DNA of 64,000 bases from Gemmata palustris (GTDB taxonomy: Bacteria; Planctomycetota; Planctomycetia; Gemmatales; Gemmataceae). Shown in pieces: positions 42,547 to 50,618 of this stretch. Numbering within the stretch: position 1 is the first letter of the stretch; the number at the start of each line of letters is the position of its first letter. Location of the stretch: NCBI RefSeq assembly GCF_017939745.1, contig NZ_JAGKQQ010000002.1, positions 496,001 through 560,000 on the forward strand, written 5' to 3'. The position numbers and the translations under genes were made by a program. Under the pieces are notes generated by a model. That model worked only from the letters and a program-made list of their open reading frames with translations. It ran no database searches and had not been told where the DNA came from.

Positions 42547-42945
42547 ATGTTGCGGCTTGTGACGCTCCCGTTCCGCTACCTGTGGGCGCTCCCGGTGACC
42601 CTGCTCGGGGTGCCGATCGCCCTCCTCGCGCTCGTCACCGGCGGGCGGGCGCGCGTGGAACGCGGCGCGCTGGAAGTGCATGGCGGGTTCGCCCGGTTCT
42701 TCCTCTTGCGGTGCCTCGCGGTCAAGGCGTCAGCGATGTGTTTGGGCCACATCGTCCTGGGTCAGGACCGCGCGTGCCTCGACCACTCTCGTGACCACGA
42801 ACACGTTCACGTCCGCCAGTGCGAGCGCTGGGGGGCGTTCATCGTCCCCGCCTACCTGCTGTCCAGTTTTCTGGCGTGGCGGCGCGGCGATCACTTCTAT
42901 TTCGACAACCGGTTCGAGCGCGAAGCTTATGGTTTAAACCGTTAA
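42547..42945 (+). CDS. Small membrane protein with HExxH motif
   Basis: 132 residues. Two hydrophobic stretches (about 7-31 and 95-108) flank a central DHSRDHEHVHVRQCERWG. HEHVH fits HExxH, the zinc-binding motif of metallopeptidases; a Glu for the third ligand could come from RFEREAYGLNR at the C-terminus. Similar short proteins occur in planctomycetes and cyanobacteria without assigned function. Activity is unproven, since the fold is too small for known zincins. Confidence 0.75.
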   Translation: MLRLVTLPFRYLWALPVTLLGVPIALLALVTGGRARVERGALEVHGGFARFFLLRCLAVKASAMCLGHIVLGQDRACLDHSRDHEHVHVRQCERWGAFIVPAYLLSSFLAWRRGDHFYFDNRFEREAYGLNR

Positions 42946-42993
42946 GCGACCGCAGGAATCGTGCCGCTGCGTTTGGTTCCGAGAGGAAACACG

Positions 42994-43278
42994 ATGTTGT
43001 TCATGGTCATCGAGCGGTTCAAGAACCGCGATCCCGTGCCCATTTACCAGCGGGTTCGCGAATCGGGGCGCGCGCTCCCCGACGGGCTGCGGTTCGTGAG
43101 TAGTTGGATCGAAGTCAACTTCGACCGCTGCTTTCAGTTGATGGAGTGTGCCGACGCCCGACTGCTGATGCAGTGGATTTTGCAGTGGCGGGATCTGGTC
43201 GAGTTTGAAGTGGTCCCGGTCTGCCCGTCGCAAGAAACCCGCGAGCTGTTTGCAGGGCCGGGCGACCGGCCGGCGTGA
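42994..43278 (+). CDS. DUF3303-family small protein
   Basis: 94 residues from ATG 42994 (MLFMVIERFKNRDPVPIYQR), with GAGAGGAAA ahead; the longer frame from 42961 adds a basic tail. The pattern YQRVRESGRALPDGLRFVSS, FDRCFQLMECADARLLMQWI and WRDLVEFEVVPVCPS is the DUF3303/ferredoxin-like fold of small dimeric alpha-beta barrels. Function unknown. The last codons and the TGA stop lie in a half palindromic element (43261-43291), so its final GPGDRPA may not be original. Confidence 0.82.
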   Translation: MLFMVIERFKNRDPVPIYQRVRESGRALPDGLRFVSSWIEVNFDRCFQLMECADARLLMQWILQWRDLVEFEVVPVCPSQETRELFAGPGDRPA

Positions 43279-43291
43279 GCCGGCCGGTGGG
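43261..43291. repeat. Half copy D of palindromic family 1
   Basis: GGCGACCGGCCGGCGTGAGC plus CGGCCGGTGGG is a single left arm; no matching right arm follows. It gives the stop codon (TGA 43276-43278) of the DUF3303 gene. Confidence 0.75.
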
Positions 43292-43331
43292 TCGAGGCGC
43301 CACCTCCGGGTGCCAAAGCGCCGGTCCGCGG

Positions 43332-44576
43332 TCACACCCCGCCGACGGTGACGGGTATCTCGAGTTCGTTCGGGTAGCGCTGAATTTTTAGAGCCGCGGT
43401 CGCGCCCGGTTGCAGGTCGCGCATGACGCGCTCGTAGTCCTCGACGTTGTCGATCACCTGGCCGTTAATGGCCACGATCAGGTCGCCGGGCTGAGTGACG
43501 GCCCCGCGCGCGTTGAACGTGCAGCCGCGCAGCCCGGCGGCCTCGGCCGGTCCCTTCGGCACCAGCCGCTCGATCATGACGCCGTGGTCGTAGCGCGCCT
43601 GGCGCAGCCGGCGCTCGTCGAACAGTTTCACGCCCAGGTCCGGGCGGAGCGAGCGCCCCGACTGGATCAGCTCGGTCACCACGCGGTTCACCGTGTCGAC
43701 CGGGATCGCGAACCCGATACCCACGTTGCCCCCGTTGGGGGTCGCGATCGAGGTGTTCACGCCGATCAAGCGCCCCGTCTTGTCGAGCAGCGGGCCGCCG
43801 CTGTTACCGGGGTTGATGGCCGCGTCGGTCTGAATCACCTTCGGGATCTTGATCCCGCTCGGCGACTCGATGATGCGGTTAAGCGAGCTGATGAGCCCCT
43901 TCGTCATGGTCAAACTCAGCCCGAACGGGTTGCCGATCGCGTAGGCCTTCTGGCCCACCTTCAAATCGCCCGACGTGCCGACCGTGATGGGTTTCAGTTT
44001 GTCCTTCGGCGCCGTGATCTGAATGACCGCGAGGTCGCTGTCCTCGGCCGTGCCGATCAGCGCGGCACTGTACGCGGTGCGGTCCGCGAGGACCACGCGC
44101 AGTTCGGTATTGGGCTTCTTTCGCACCTCCGCGACCACGTGATAGTTCGTCACGATGCGCCCGGACGTGTCCCAGACGAAGCCCGATCCGCCGCTGGTTT
44201 GGAGCTCGGTGGGCTGCTCGTCCCACCGGCCCCGCTTCACCATCACCACGTCCACGTTCACCACGGAGTCTTTGACGGTCTCGAAGAGCGAAACCGCTTC
44301 GCTCTCCTCGAGATCGAGCGGCGCGGCCGGTACCGTGGCGCGGAGCTGCGCGTTCGGATCGAGTCCGGGCCGCTCCCCGCGGATCTTGTTCACCACATAC
44401 GTACCGCCCCACAACCCGGCCGCACCCAACCCGAGCCCGAGGAACAGGAACAGCGCGTACCACCCGGCCCCGCGCGCGGGCGGTTCGGCGCGTTGGTAGC
44501 GGTCGCGGGGTCTGGGCCGCGGGCGCCGGTCGTCGCGGTCGTCGTCGTCACGGTCGTCGAGTTCGTAGTCGCGCAT
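43332..44576 (-). CDS. HtrA/DegP-type trypsin-like protease with PDZ domain
   Basis: 414 residues from ATG 44576 (MRDYELDDRDDDDRDD). A highly acidic then basic cytosolic tail (1-40) precedes one membrane helix (about 42-65) and the chymotrypsin-fold protease (about 90-285) with His in IVTNYHVVAE, Asp in DSDLAVIQI and Ser in NPGNSGGPLL. One PDZ domain (about 310-405) has GVMIERLVPKGPAEAAGLRG and GDLIVAINGQVIDNVEDYER. It is a membrane-anchored DegS/HtrA-type quality-control protease facing the periplasm. The alternating D/R cytosolic tail is unusual for the family. Confidence 0.93.
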   Translation of the reverse strand: MRDYELDDRDDDDRDDRRPRPRPRDRYQRAEPPARGAGWYALFLFLGLGLGAAGLWGGTYVVNKIRGERPGLDPNAQLRATVPAAPLDLEESEAVSLFETVKDSVVNVDVVMVKRGRWDEQPTELQTSGGSGFVWDTSGRIVTNYHVVAEVRKKPNTELRVVLADRTAYSAALIGTAEDSDLAVIQITAPKDKLKPITVGTSGDLKVGQKAYAIGNPFGLSLTMTKGLISSLNRIIESPSGIKIPKVIQTDAAINPGNSGGPLLDKTGRLIGVNTSIATPNGGNVGIGFAIPVDTVNRVVTELIQSGRSLRPDLGVKLFDERRLRQARYDHGVMIERLVPKGPAEAAGLRGCTFNARGAVTQPGDLIVAINGQVIDNVEDYERVMRDLQPGATAALKIQRYPNELEIPVTVGGV

Positions 44577-44857
44577 TGCTCGCGCCCCTCGTCTTGGGTC
44601 CGTACTTATACGATACCGCGAACCGGGACCGGGATTCGACCGAATTGAATCCGCCCACAAAACACGGGCAAAAACTCGGTGCGGCGCGATCGGACACGTT
44701 GGGCGCTCCGGGTCGTAGCGGCCCGCCGCAGATTAAAACGGCCGGGCAAATAAAAATCGGTCACTCGTTCACCGCTCCCGGACCGTCGGTTACACTGTGC
44801 GGGTAACCTCGAAACCGGGGTTCCCACTTCACGTCCTTTGTTCCTAAGAGGTTAGCC

Positions 44858-45607
44858 ATGCGGGCGCGTATTTTAGTGGCGGTGCTTGTTCTGACGGGTA
44901 CCGCCGGCCTCACACGGGCGGACGAAAAGCCGATGGCGCCTCCGGCGCTCGAGCGCGGGGAACTGGACAAGCGCATCGTCGCGGTCGTGTACGAAACGGC
45001 GGTGCTCGGCACGGACCTGTTCAACCCCCCGCGGAGCAACCACGAGGGGTGCGCCCGGCTGTACCAGGGCACGCTGCTGGCCGTCGTTCCGCTGCTCGAC
45101 CACCGGCCGAAGGCCCAGGCCGCGGCAAAGGCCCGGCTGGAACGCGCCCGGGGCATGAAGCCGACCGACGCCGCGATCGAACTGCGGGTCGCGCTGGACG
45201 AGATCCAGAACGAGATCGCCCCGGCCAAAAAAGACCCGAACGCTAAGACGAGCTTGTGGGACCGACTCGGCGGCGAGAAGGGCGCGCGGGGCCTGGTCCG
45301 CGCCGCGTGGCTCAACGCCGCCGAGAGCGCGGCGCCGTTCCGCGACAAGAAGATCGACGCCACCAAAGTCGAACAGGCGCTGGTGGCGTTCGTGAGCGCG
45401 AACTCGGGCGGGGCGCTCAAGTACAGCGGCGCGGACCTGAAGTCGGCGCTCGGCGGCGTGGCCTTTAGCGACACCGATTTCGACACGCTCACCAAGAAAG
45501 TGGTCGAGCAGTTCGAGAAAATCAAGGTGGCCGACTCGGAACTCGTGAGCCTCGGCAAAGCCTGGGAGGGGGTCCGCAAGGACTTCGTCGAGAAGCCGAA
45601 GAACTAA
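44858..45607 (+). CDS. Secreted truncated-haemoglobin-like protein without proximal His
   Basis: 249 residues. A signal peptide (about 1-22) is followed by an all-helical region (about 35-115, DKRIVAVVYETAVLGTDLFN) and then a group-1 truncated globin-like domain (about 133-245). Globin landmarks are SLWDRLGGEKGARGLVRAAW, PFRDKKIDATKVEQALVAFV, LKYSGADLKSALGGVAFSDT and TDFDTLTKKVVEQFEKIKVA. In group-1 globins the F-helix motif is AHAGLGI with the haem-binding His; here it is ALGGVAF, so the proximal His is Leu. Haem binding is therefore doubtful. The arrangement resembles a planctomycete family of secreted globin-fold proteins. A T-run terminator follows. Confidence 0.78.
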   Translation: MRARILVAVLVLTGTAGLTRADEKPMAPPALERGELDKRIVAVVYETAVLGTDLFNPPRSNHEGCARLYQGTLLAVVPLLDHRPKAQAAAKARLERARGMKPTDAAIELRVALDEIQNEIAPAKKDPNAKTSLWDRLGGEKGARGLVRAAWLNAAESAAPFRDKKIDATKVEQALVAFVSANSGGALKYSGADLKSALGGVAFSDTDFDTLTKKVVEQFEKIKVADSELVSLGKAWEGVRKDFVEKPKN

Positions 45608-45637
45608 CGGTTCGCACCCGGTCTGGAGCAGAAGACA

Positions 45638-45673
45638 CGAACGGGAGGCGCGGCGCCTCCCGTTCGCTTTTTT
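45638..45673 (+). terminator. Rho-independent terminator after the globin-like gene
   Basis: Perfect 13-bp stem CGAACGGGAGGCG / CGCCTCCCGTTCG with a 3-nt loop, followed by CTTTTTT. It lies 30 bp past the stop codon. The clearest intrinsic terminator in the window. Confidence 0.9.
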
Positions 45674-45717
45674 CGGGCCGCCTTTCTCCGACTTGCCCCC
45701 ACTGATAGGATTGGGAC

Positions 45718-46896
45718 ATGAACGAATGGCACCTCGCCCGCGGCTACCGGTTCGCGGGTATTGTGAGCGGACTGCGCACGGAACCGGACCGGCGCGACCT
45801 CGCCGTGATCGTGAGCGATACCCCCGCCGCGGCCGCCGGCGTCTTCACCCAAAACCGCGTGTGCGCGGCACCTGTGCAGGTGAGCCGCGACCGGCTCCCG
45901 CGCCCGGACGCCCGCGCGATCGTGATTTGTTCGGGGAACGCGAACGCCTGCACCGGCGACCAGGGACTCGCCGACGCCCGGCGCATGACCGATCTCGTAG
46001 CGGCCGAACTCGGGTGCCCACCGGAACAGGTACTCGTCGCCTCCACGGGCGTGATCGGGCGCCCGCTGCCGATGCCCGTGCTCGAAGCCGGCGTGCCCAA
46101 AGCGACGCGCGAAGCCGCAACCGGGCGCGACGCCTTCTCGAACGCCGCCCACGCGATCCTCACCACCGACACCGGCATCAAGATCGCGTCACGGCGGCAC
46201 GCCGGGTTCACGGTCACCGGCTTCGCCAAGGGCGCGGCGATGATCGGCCCGAACATGGCGACCATGCTCGGGTTCGTGCTCACGGACGCCGCCGTCGCCC
46301 CCGCGGACCTGCACCGCATCCTCAAAGTCGCGGCCGAACAGAGCTTCAACAGCATCTCCGTGGAAGGCCACACCAGCACCAACGACACCGTGTTCCTGCT
46401 CGCCAACGGGAGCGGTCCGCCGCTCGCCGGCGCGGAGCTGGAAACCTTCGCCCACGAGGTGCGGCACGTCTGCATCGAACTCGCGCGCAAAATCATCATC
46501 GACGCGGAGGGAGCAGAGCACCTCGTCACGATCGAAGTGGAGGGGTGCCGAACGGACGTCGAGGCGAAGCAGATCGCGAAAACGATTGCCGAGAGCGCGC
46601 TGGTGAAGACCGCGGTGTTCGGCGCCGACCCGAATTGGGGCCGGGTGGTTTCGGCCGCGGGATATTCCGGGGTAGCGTTTGAAGAGAAAGACCTGTCGCT
46701 GTGGATGGGCGACATGCTGCTCTACCGGTCCGGCACCCCGTTGCCGTTCGACGCCGCGTCCGCGTCCGCGTACCTGAAGCACAACCGCGAAGTTCACTTC
46801 AAGCTGAAATTCACACTCGGTTCGGGCCGCTGCACGTTCTACACCAGCGACCTCACCACCGAGTACGTGCGTCTGAACGCGGACTATACCACCTGA
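45718..46896 (+). CDS. argJ: Glutamate N-acetyltransferase / ornithine acetyltransferase
   Basis: 392 residues. ArgJ is made as a precursor that cuts itself between Ala and Thr of an ATM[LM] motif; here KGAAMIGPNMATMLGFVLTD shows it, with the Thr near 183 as nucleophile of the beta chain. Other signatures: VFTQNRVCAAPVQVSRDRL, VICSGNANACTGDQGL and VFGADPNWGRVVSAAGYSG. It transfers the acetyl group from N-acetylornithine to glutamate (and may use acetyl-CoA), part of arginine synthesis. The terminal LNADYTT matches the family's conserved end. Solitary, with no other arg gene adjacent. Confidence 0.95.
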   Translation: MNEWHLARGYRFAGIVSGLRTEPDRRDLAVIVSDTPAAAAGVFTQNRVCAAPVQVSRDRLPRPDARAIVICSGNANACTGDQGLADARRMTDLVAAELGCPPEQVLVASTGVIGRPLPMPVLEAGVPKATREAATGRDAFSNAAHAILTTDTGIKIASRRHAGFTVTGFAKGAAMIGPNMATMLGFVLTDAAVAPADLHRILKVAAEQSFNSISVEGHTSTNDTVFLLANGSGPPLAGAELETFAHEVRHVCIELARKIIIDAEGAEHLVTIEVEGCRTDVEAKQIAKTIAESALVKTAVFGADPNWGRVVSAAGYSGVAFEEKDLSLWMGDMLLYRSGTPLPFDAASASAYLKHNREVHFKLKFTLGSGRCTFYTSDLTTEYVRLNADYTT

Positions 46897-46900
46897 AAGA

Positions 46901-46979
46901 GTCTCAAGTCGTAAAGTCGCAAGTCATAAAGTCTCGAATTCGACCCGACTTTATGACTTGCGACTTTACGACTTGAGAC
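46901..46979. repeat. Long perfect hairpin made of AAGTC repeats
   Basis: 33-nt perfect arms (46901-46933 and 46947-46979) with a 13-nt loop, sitting between the argJ stop and the ABC ATPase start. The arm is built from four AAGTC units (CAAGTCGTAAAGTCGCAAGT...). It is markedly AT-richer than its surroundings. It may be a terminator or mRNA processing site, or a MITE-like insert. Confidence 0.85.
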
Positions 46980-46987
46980 CCCAAAAC

Positions 46988-47917
46988 ATGCCCCTCATCG
47001 AACTCAACGCCGTGACACGCCGGTTCGGTGCGTTCACCGCGCTGAGCGACGTCACGCTGACGCTCCCGCCGGGGCGCATCGGGCTGCTCGGGCCGAACGG
47101 GGCCGGGAAGTCCACGCTGCTCAAGATCCTGATGGGGCTCATCCCACCGTCGAGCGGGACCGGCCGGGTGCTCGACGAGGCACTGGGCGGCGACCGCGAC
47201 GCGGAGGGGAACTGGCGCTTACGGCGCCTCATCGGGTTCATGCCGGAAGCCGATGCCCTCGTTCCCGGATTAACCGGGGTCGAGTACGTCAGTCTGGCGG
47301 GCGAACTGTACGGGATGCCGCGGCGCGAGGCCACGCGGCGCGCACACGAGGTGCTTTCGTACCTGGAACTGGAAGAAGCGCGGTACCGGTGCGTCGAGGA
47401 GTACTCCGCCGGCATGAAGCAGCGGGCGAAGCTGGCTCAAGCGCTCGTTCACGACCCGCCCGTGCTGCTGCTCGACGAACCGACGTCCGGTCTCGACCCC
47501 GCGGGGCGCGACGCGATGCTCCGGCTCGTGAAGGCGCTGGGGGTCGATCACGGCAAATCGGTGCTACTCTCCACGCACCTGCTCGCGGACGTTGAAGCCG
47601 TGTGCGAGCGGGTCGTCATCATGGCGGGCGGGCGCGTGCGCGGGGAGGGAACGGTCGCGGAACTGTGCGCGCGCCGGCAGGACCGGTTCCGGGTCCGCGT
47701 GCAGGGCGAACTGACCGCGTTCCGCGCGGACATTGAGGGCGCGGGCGTGAAGTTCATCGGCGACAACGGCCAGGGCGAGTGGCGCGTGGCGGTCCCGGCC
47801 GGGTGGTCGAACCTCACGTTCTTCCGGCACGCGGACGCACGCGGCGTCGTCATCCGTGCCCTCGCGCGCGACGACGAGACGCTCGAAGAACTGTTCCTGC
47901 GCGCCGTGAGCAACTGA
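46988..47917 (+). CDS. ABC transporter ATP-binding protein (ABC-2 type)
   Basis: 309 residues from ATG 46988. Walker A GLLGPNGAGKSTLLKIL (about 41-57), Q-loop region RLIGFMPEADALVPGLTGVE, signature YSAGMKQRAKLAQALVHDPP, Walker B LLLDEPTSGLDPAGRD and switch His LLSTHLLADVE. The C-terminal part (about 220-309) is a family extension. Drives export with the permease encoded at 48299 and a second ATPase at 49275. The substrate is unknown. The long hairpin directly upstream probably affects expression. Confidence 0.92.
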   Translation: MPLIELNAVTRRFGAFTALSDVTLTLPPGRIGLLGPNGAGKSTLLKILMGLIPPSSGTGRVLDEALGGDRDAEGNWRLRRLIGFMPEADALVPGLTGVEYVSLAGELYGMPRREATRRAHEVLSYLELEEARYRCVEEYSAGMKQRAKLAQALVHDPPVLLLDEPTSGLDPAGRDAMLRLVKALGVDHGKSVLLSTHLLADVEAVCERVVIMAGGRVRGEGTVAELCARRQDRFRVRVQGELTAFRADIEGAGVKFIGDNGQGEWRVAVPAGWSNLTFFRHADARGVVIRALARDDETLEELFLRAVSN

Positions 47918-47919
47918 CT

Positions 47920-48312
47920 ATGGAGCAACCGATCCTTGTGTCCCTGATCCACTTGATCGCCACTCCCGAGAAATACGACGGAAAGCTGGTGATTGTGCAA
48001 GGGTTTCTCAGCCTCGAAGCTGAAGGAACCTGTCTCTTCCTCCATCGCGAGGACTGGGCGCACGGCCTGTACCAAAACGCTTGCTGGGTGAGTGTTCGGT
48101 ACGGTGACCTCACGCTGGATCGCGCGAAGCAGTTACACCATCAATACGTCATGCTCGAAGGAACGTTCCGGCGGGAAGAGACTGGTCACATGGGACTATT
48201 GCAAAACGGCGGCATCTGCGATGTAAAAAGGTACCATCTTCGTCCGCGTGTGCGAGATACGGGTTCCTCTCTGCTCACCACTACGGACACCCCCAAAGAT
48301 GGCGCAAACTGA
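47920..48312 (+). CDS. Small OB-fold-like hypothetical protein inside the ABC operon
   Basis: 130 residues from ATG 47920 (MEQPILVSLIHLIATPEKYD), 2 bp after the ATPase stop. The sequence reads GKLVIVQGFLSLEAEGTCLF, HREDWAHGLYQNACWVSVRY and HHQYVMLEGTFRREETGHMG, with beta-strand spacing like OB-fold proteins of the tRNA-anticodon-like type. Its 3' end overlaps the permease gene by 14 bp. Less GC-rich than the neighbours, so it may have been inserted into the transporter operon. Function unknown. Confidence 0.75.
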   Translation: MEQPILVSLIHLIATPEKYDGKLVIVQGFLSLEAEGTCLFLHREDWAHGLYQNACWVSVRYGDLTLDRAKQLHHQYVMLEGTFRREETGHMGLLQNGGICDVKRYHLRPRVRDTGSSLLTTTDTPKDGAN

Positions 48313-49231
48313 TACCCTGCTCCGCTACCGGCCGTGGCGCGGAACCGCGCGCGGGCCGCTGTTCGCCTCGACCGCGCTGGCCCGCGCTTCGCTGAAGTTG
48401 CTCCTGCGCCGGCGGCTCATGTGGGGGCTGTTCGCGCTGGCGCTGCTCGTGTTCTTTTTCTTCTTCTACGCGCAGTACCTCGTGGTGTGGATCGCGAACC
48501 AGCTCGCCACCGAAACCGTGCGCTTCGCCGGGATTCCGGTCAACGCGCGCAACATCACGCGGTTCCTCGACCGACTCGCACTCAACGGCACCGACCACAC
48601 GTTCGGTAACTTCATCTGGTACCAGGGCTACGTGCTCGTGATCGTGCTGGCGCTCGCAGGGTCGGTGCTGGTGGGCAACGATTTTTCGCACGGGAGTTTG
48701 CCGTTCTACCTCTCCAAACCCATCGGGCGCTGGCACTACGTCCTCGGGAAGTGCCTCGCGATCGGCGCGCTCATCAACTTGCTGACCACGGTCCCGGCGC
48801 TCGTCCTCTGGCTCGAAGCCGGGCTGCTCTACGACTGGAAATCGTACTACCTCGACAACTTCACGCTGTTGCTCGGTATCATCGGTTACGGGTTGGCACT
48901 CACGGTCACGCTGAGTCCGCTCACCGTGGCGACCGCGGTACTGGTTCGGCGCACGGTGCCGATGGCGATGATCTGGATGGGGCTGTTCGTGCTGCTCCCG
49001 ATGCTGTCCAGTTGGCTCGTGGAGACGCTGAAAGACGAGCGCTGGCGGCTCATCGATTTGTGGAACGATCTCTATCTGTGCGGCCTGTCGTGCCTGAGCG
49101 CGGACCCCGCGACCATCCGTCCGCAGCCGCAGCCGGAATACTGGCAAGCGTGGGTCGCGACCAGCACGGTCATCGGCGCGTGCGTATTGTATCTGCGTCG
49201 GCGAATCCAGGCGGTGGAGATCGTTCAGTAG
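48299..49231 (+). CDS. ABC-2 type permease
   Basis: 310 residues from ATG 48299. Six hydrophobic segments: about 38-60 (LMWGLFALALLVFFFFFYAQ), 103-125, 150-175, 192-215, 220-245 and 270-290. The loop LSKPIGRWHYVLGKCLAIGA, preceded by GNDFSHGSLPFY, is the conserved motif of ABC-2 export permeases of the NatB/GldF class. Partner of the ATPases at 46988 and 49275. The start overlaps the 3' end of the small gene by 14 bp, which suggests coupling. Confidence 0.88.
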   Translation: MAQTDTLLRYRPWRGTARGPLFASTALARASLKLLLRRRLMWGLFALALLVFFFFFYAQYLVVWIANQLATETVRFAGIPVNARNITRFLDRLALNGTDHTFGNFIWYQGYVLVIVLALAGSVLVGNDFSHGSLPFYLSKPIGRWHYVLGKCLAIGALINLLTTVPALVLWLEAGLLYDWKSYYLDNFTLLLGIIGYGLALTVTLSPLTVATAVLVRRTVPMAMIWMGLFVLLPMLSSWLVETLKDERWRLIDLWNDLYLCGLSCLSADPATIRPQPQPEYWQAWVATSTVIGACVLYLRRRIQAVEIVQ

Positions 49232-49274
49232 AAACGCGGGGCGAGAGTTCGGGTTGGGGGCACGAGAATCAGCC

Positions 49275-50318
49275 ATGATGCGCACCGAGTCGGAACTCAC
49301 CGCTCCTCCCGAGTCGCGCGCGACTGTTTCCGCCGCCGTTCCTCACGCTTCGCCCCCCACCCCTCATTCAGAAGCGCCTTTACTCCTGTTCGAGCAGGTC
49401 TCCAAGTGGTACGGCACGGTTCTCGCGCTGAACCAGGTTACGCTCGAACTCACGGGCGGAATCACGGGGCTCGTGGGCGCGAACGGCGCGGGCAAGTCCA
49501 CGCTGCTCCGAATGGCAAACGGGCAACTGAAGCCGACGCTCGGCCGCGTCCGCGTGCGCGGAACCGATGCGTGGGACTGGCGCGCCCGGCGGTTGGTCGG
49601 TTACTGCCCGGACATCGATGCGTTCTACGAAGACCTGTCCGGCCGGCGGTTCGTGTGGGTGATGGCCCGGCTGTGCGGCTACACGCGGGCCGAATCGAAC
49701 CGGCGCACGGAAGCGGTTCTCGAGCGCGTGGGCATGACCGACCGCGCCGACCGCAAGCTCCGCGGGTACTCGAAGGGCATGCGCCAGCGCATCAAACTGG
49801 CCCAGGCACTGTTACACGACCCCGAATTGCTGATCCTCGATGAACCGCTCTCGGGAATCGACCCCATCGGCCGACAGGAACTGCTCGAACTCTTTCAGGC
49901 GCTCGCGGCGCAGGGCAAGTGTCTACTCATTTCGAGCCACGAACTCGAGGCCCTCGAGAAGCTGACGAACCACGTCGTCATCATGGCACGCGGGCGCGTC
50001 GCGGCCGTGGGCACGCTCCAGCAGATCCGCGACCTGCTCGACGATCACCCGCTGTCCGTGCGCATCGACGTCGCCCGGGCGCGCGAGGTCGCCCGACTAT
50101 TACTCGCGATGCCGGAAGTGCTCGCGGTGGACGTGGCGCCCAAACTCGCCGACGGGGTCGAGGCGGTGGTGGTGAAGGCCCGCAACCCGAAGCGGTTCTT
50201 CGAGTTGTTCGGCCGGCTCGCGGTCGAGCACCAACTCGACGTTCAGCGCCTCGAACCGCTCGACGAATCCGCCCACGCGATCCTCGGGTACCTGCTCGGC
50301 GGCTCGGGGAAGACGTGA
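49275..50318 (+). CDS. ABC transporter ATP-binding protein
   Basis: 347 residues from ATG 49275 (another ATG follows at 49278). A Ser/Pro-rich start of about 30 residues precedes the ATPase core. Walker A LVGANGAGKSTLLRMAN, signature YSKGMRQRIKLAQALLHDPE, Walker B LLILDEPLSGIDPIGRQE and switch His LISSHELEALEK. The D-loop reads SGIDP rather than the usual SGLDP. The C-terminal extension (about 245-345) resembles the regulatory domain of NodI/CcmA-type exporters. Two different ATPases in one operon suggest a heterodimeric exporter with the 48299 permease and perhaps the unlinked 53901 permease. Confidence 0.92.
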   Translation: MMRTESELTAPPESRATVSAAVPHASPPTPHSEAPLLLFEQVSKWYGTVLALNQVTLELTGGITGLVGANGAGKSTLLRMANGQLKPTLGRVRVRGTDAWDWRARRLVGYCPDIDAFYEDLSGRRFVWVMARLCGYTRAESNRRTEAVLERVGMTDRADRKLRGYSKGMRQRIKLAQALLHDPELLILDEPLSGIDPIGRQELLELFQALAAQGKCLLISSHELEALEKLTNHVVIMARGRVAAVGTLQQIRDLLDDHPLSVRIDVARAREVARLLLAMPEVLAVDVAPKLADGVEAVVVKARNPKRFFELFGRLAVEHQLDVQRLEPLDESAHAILGYLLGGSGKT

Positions 50319-50618
50319 GTGAGGTTCGTGCGCCCGTGTTCGTGATGGCGCAAGGAAGAAGCGTTTTTGACAGGATTAACAGGACCGACAGGCTTGAGAA
50401 GGCAATTTTTTCTGAGAGCAGGGCCGTTGATCTCTAGTGGTTCCACCCGCTCGTTGACGCGCGCCGTTGGCCAAGAAACCTCCGAGCGAACGGCGCGCGT
50501 CAACGAGCGGGTGAGCTGTTACCGCAAATGTCCTGATTTCAAGACCACCGCTCATGTCACCCCGGCACTTGCGGAGTGACATAAGCGGTCGACCGTTACC
50601 GGGGACAAGTGCTTCAAA
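50319..50618. other. Intergenic region with palindrome and short tandem motif
   Basis: About 300 bp between the convergent ABC operon and the acetylation operon. It holds the tandem GACAGGATTAACAGGA-CCGACAGG unit at 50369-50392 (a motif common between planctomycete genes, from memory) and the 25-bp palindrome at 50444-50513. No gene. Confidence 0.6.
50444..50513. repeat. Palindromic element, family 4, 25-bp perfect arms
   Basis: CACCCGCTCGTTGACGCGCG... (50444-50468) and its exact complement (50489-50513) around a 20-nt loop. It lies between convergent transcription units and could terminate both. The arm is unrelated to families 1-3 apart from high GC. Confidence 0.85.

Noticed and set aside
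43410-44648. 412-codon plus-strand frame across the HtrA gene
   Set aside because: Shadow; the minus strand has the full His-Asp-Ser triad and PDZ domain.
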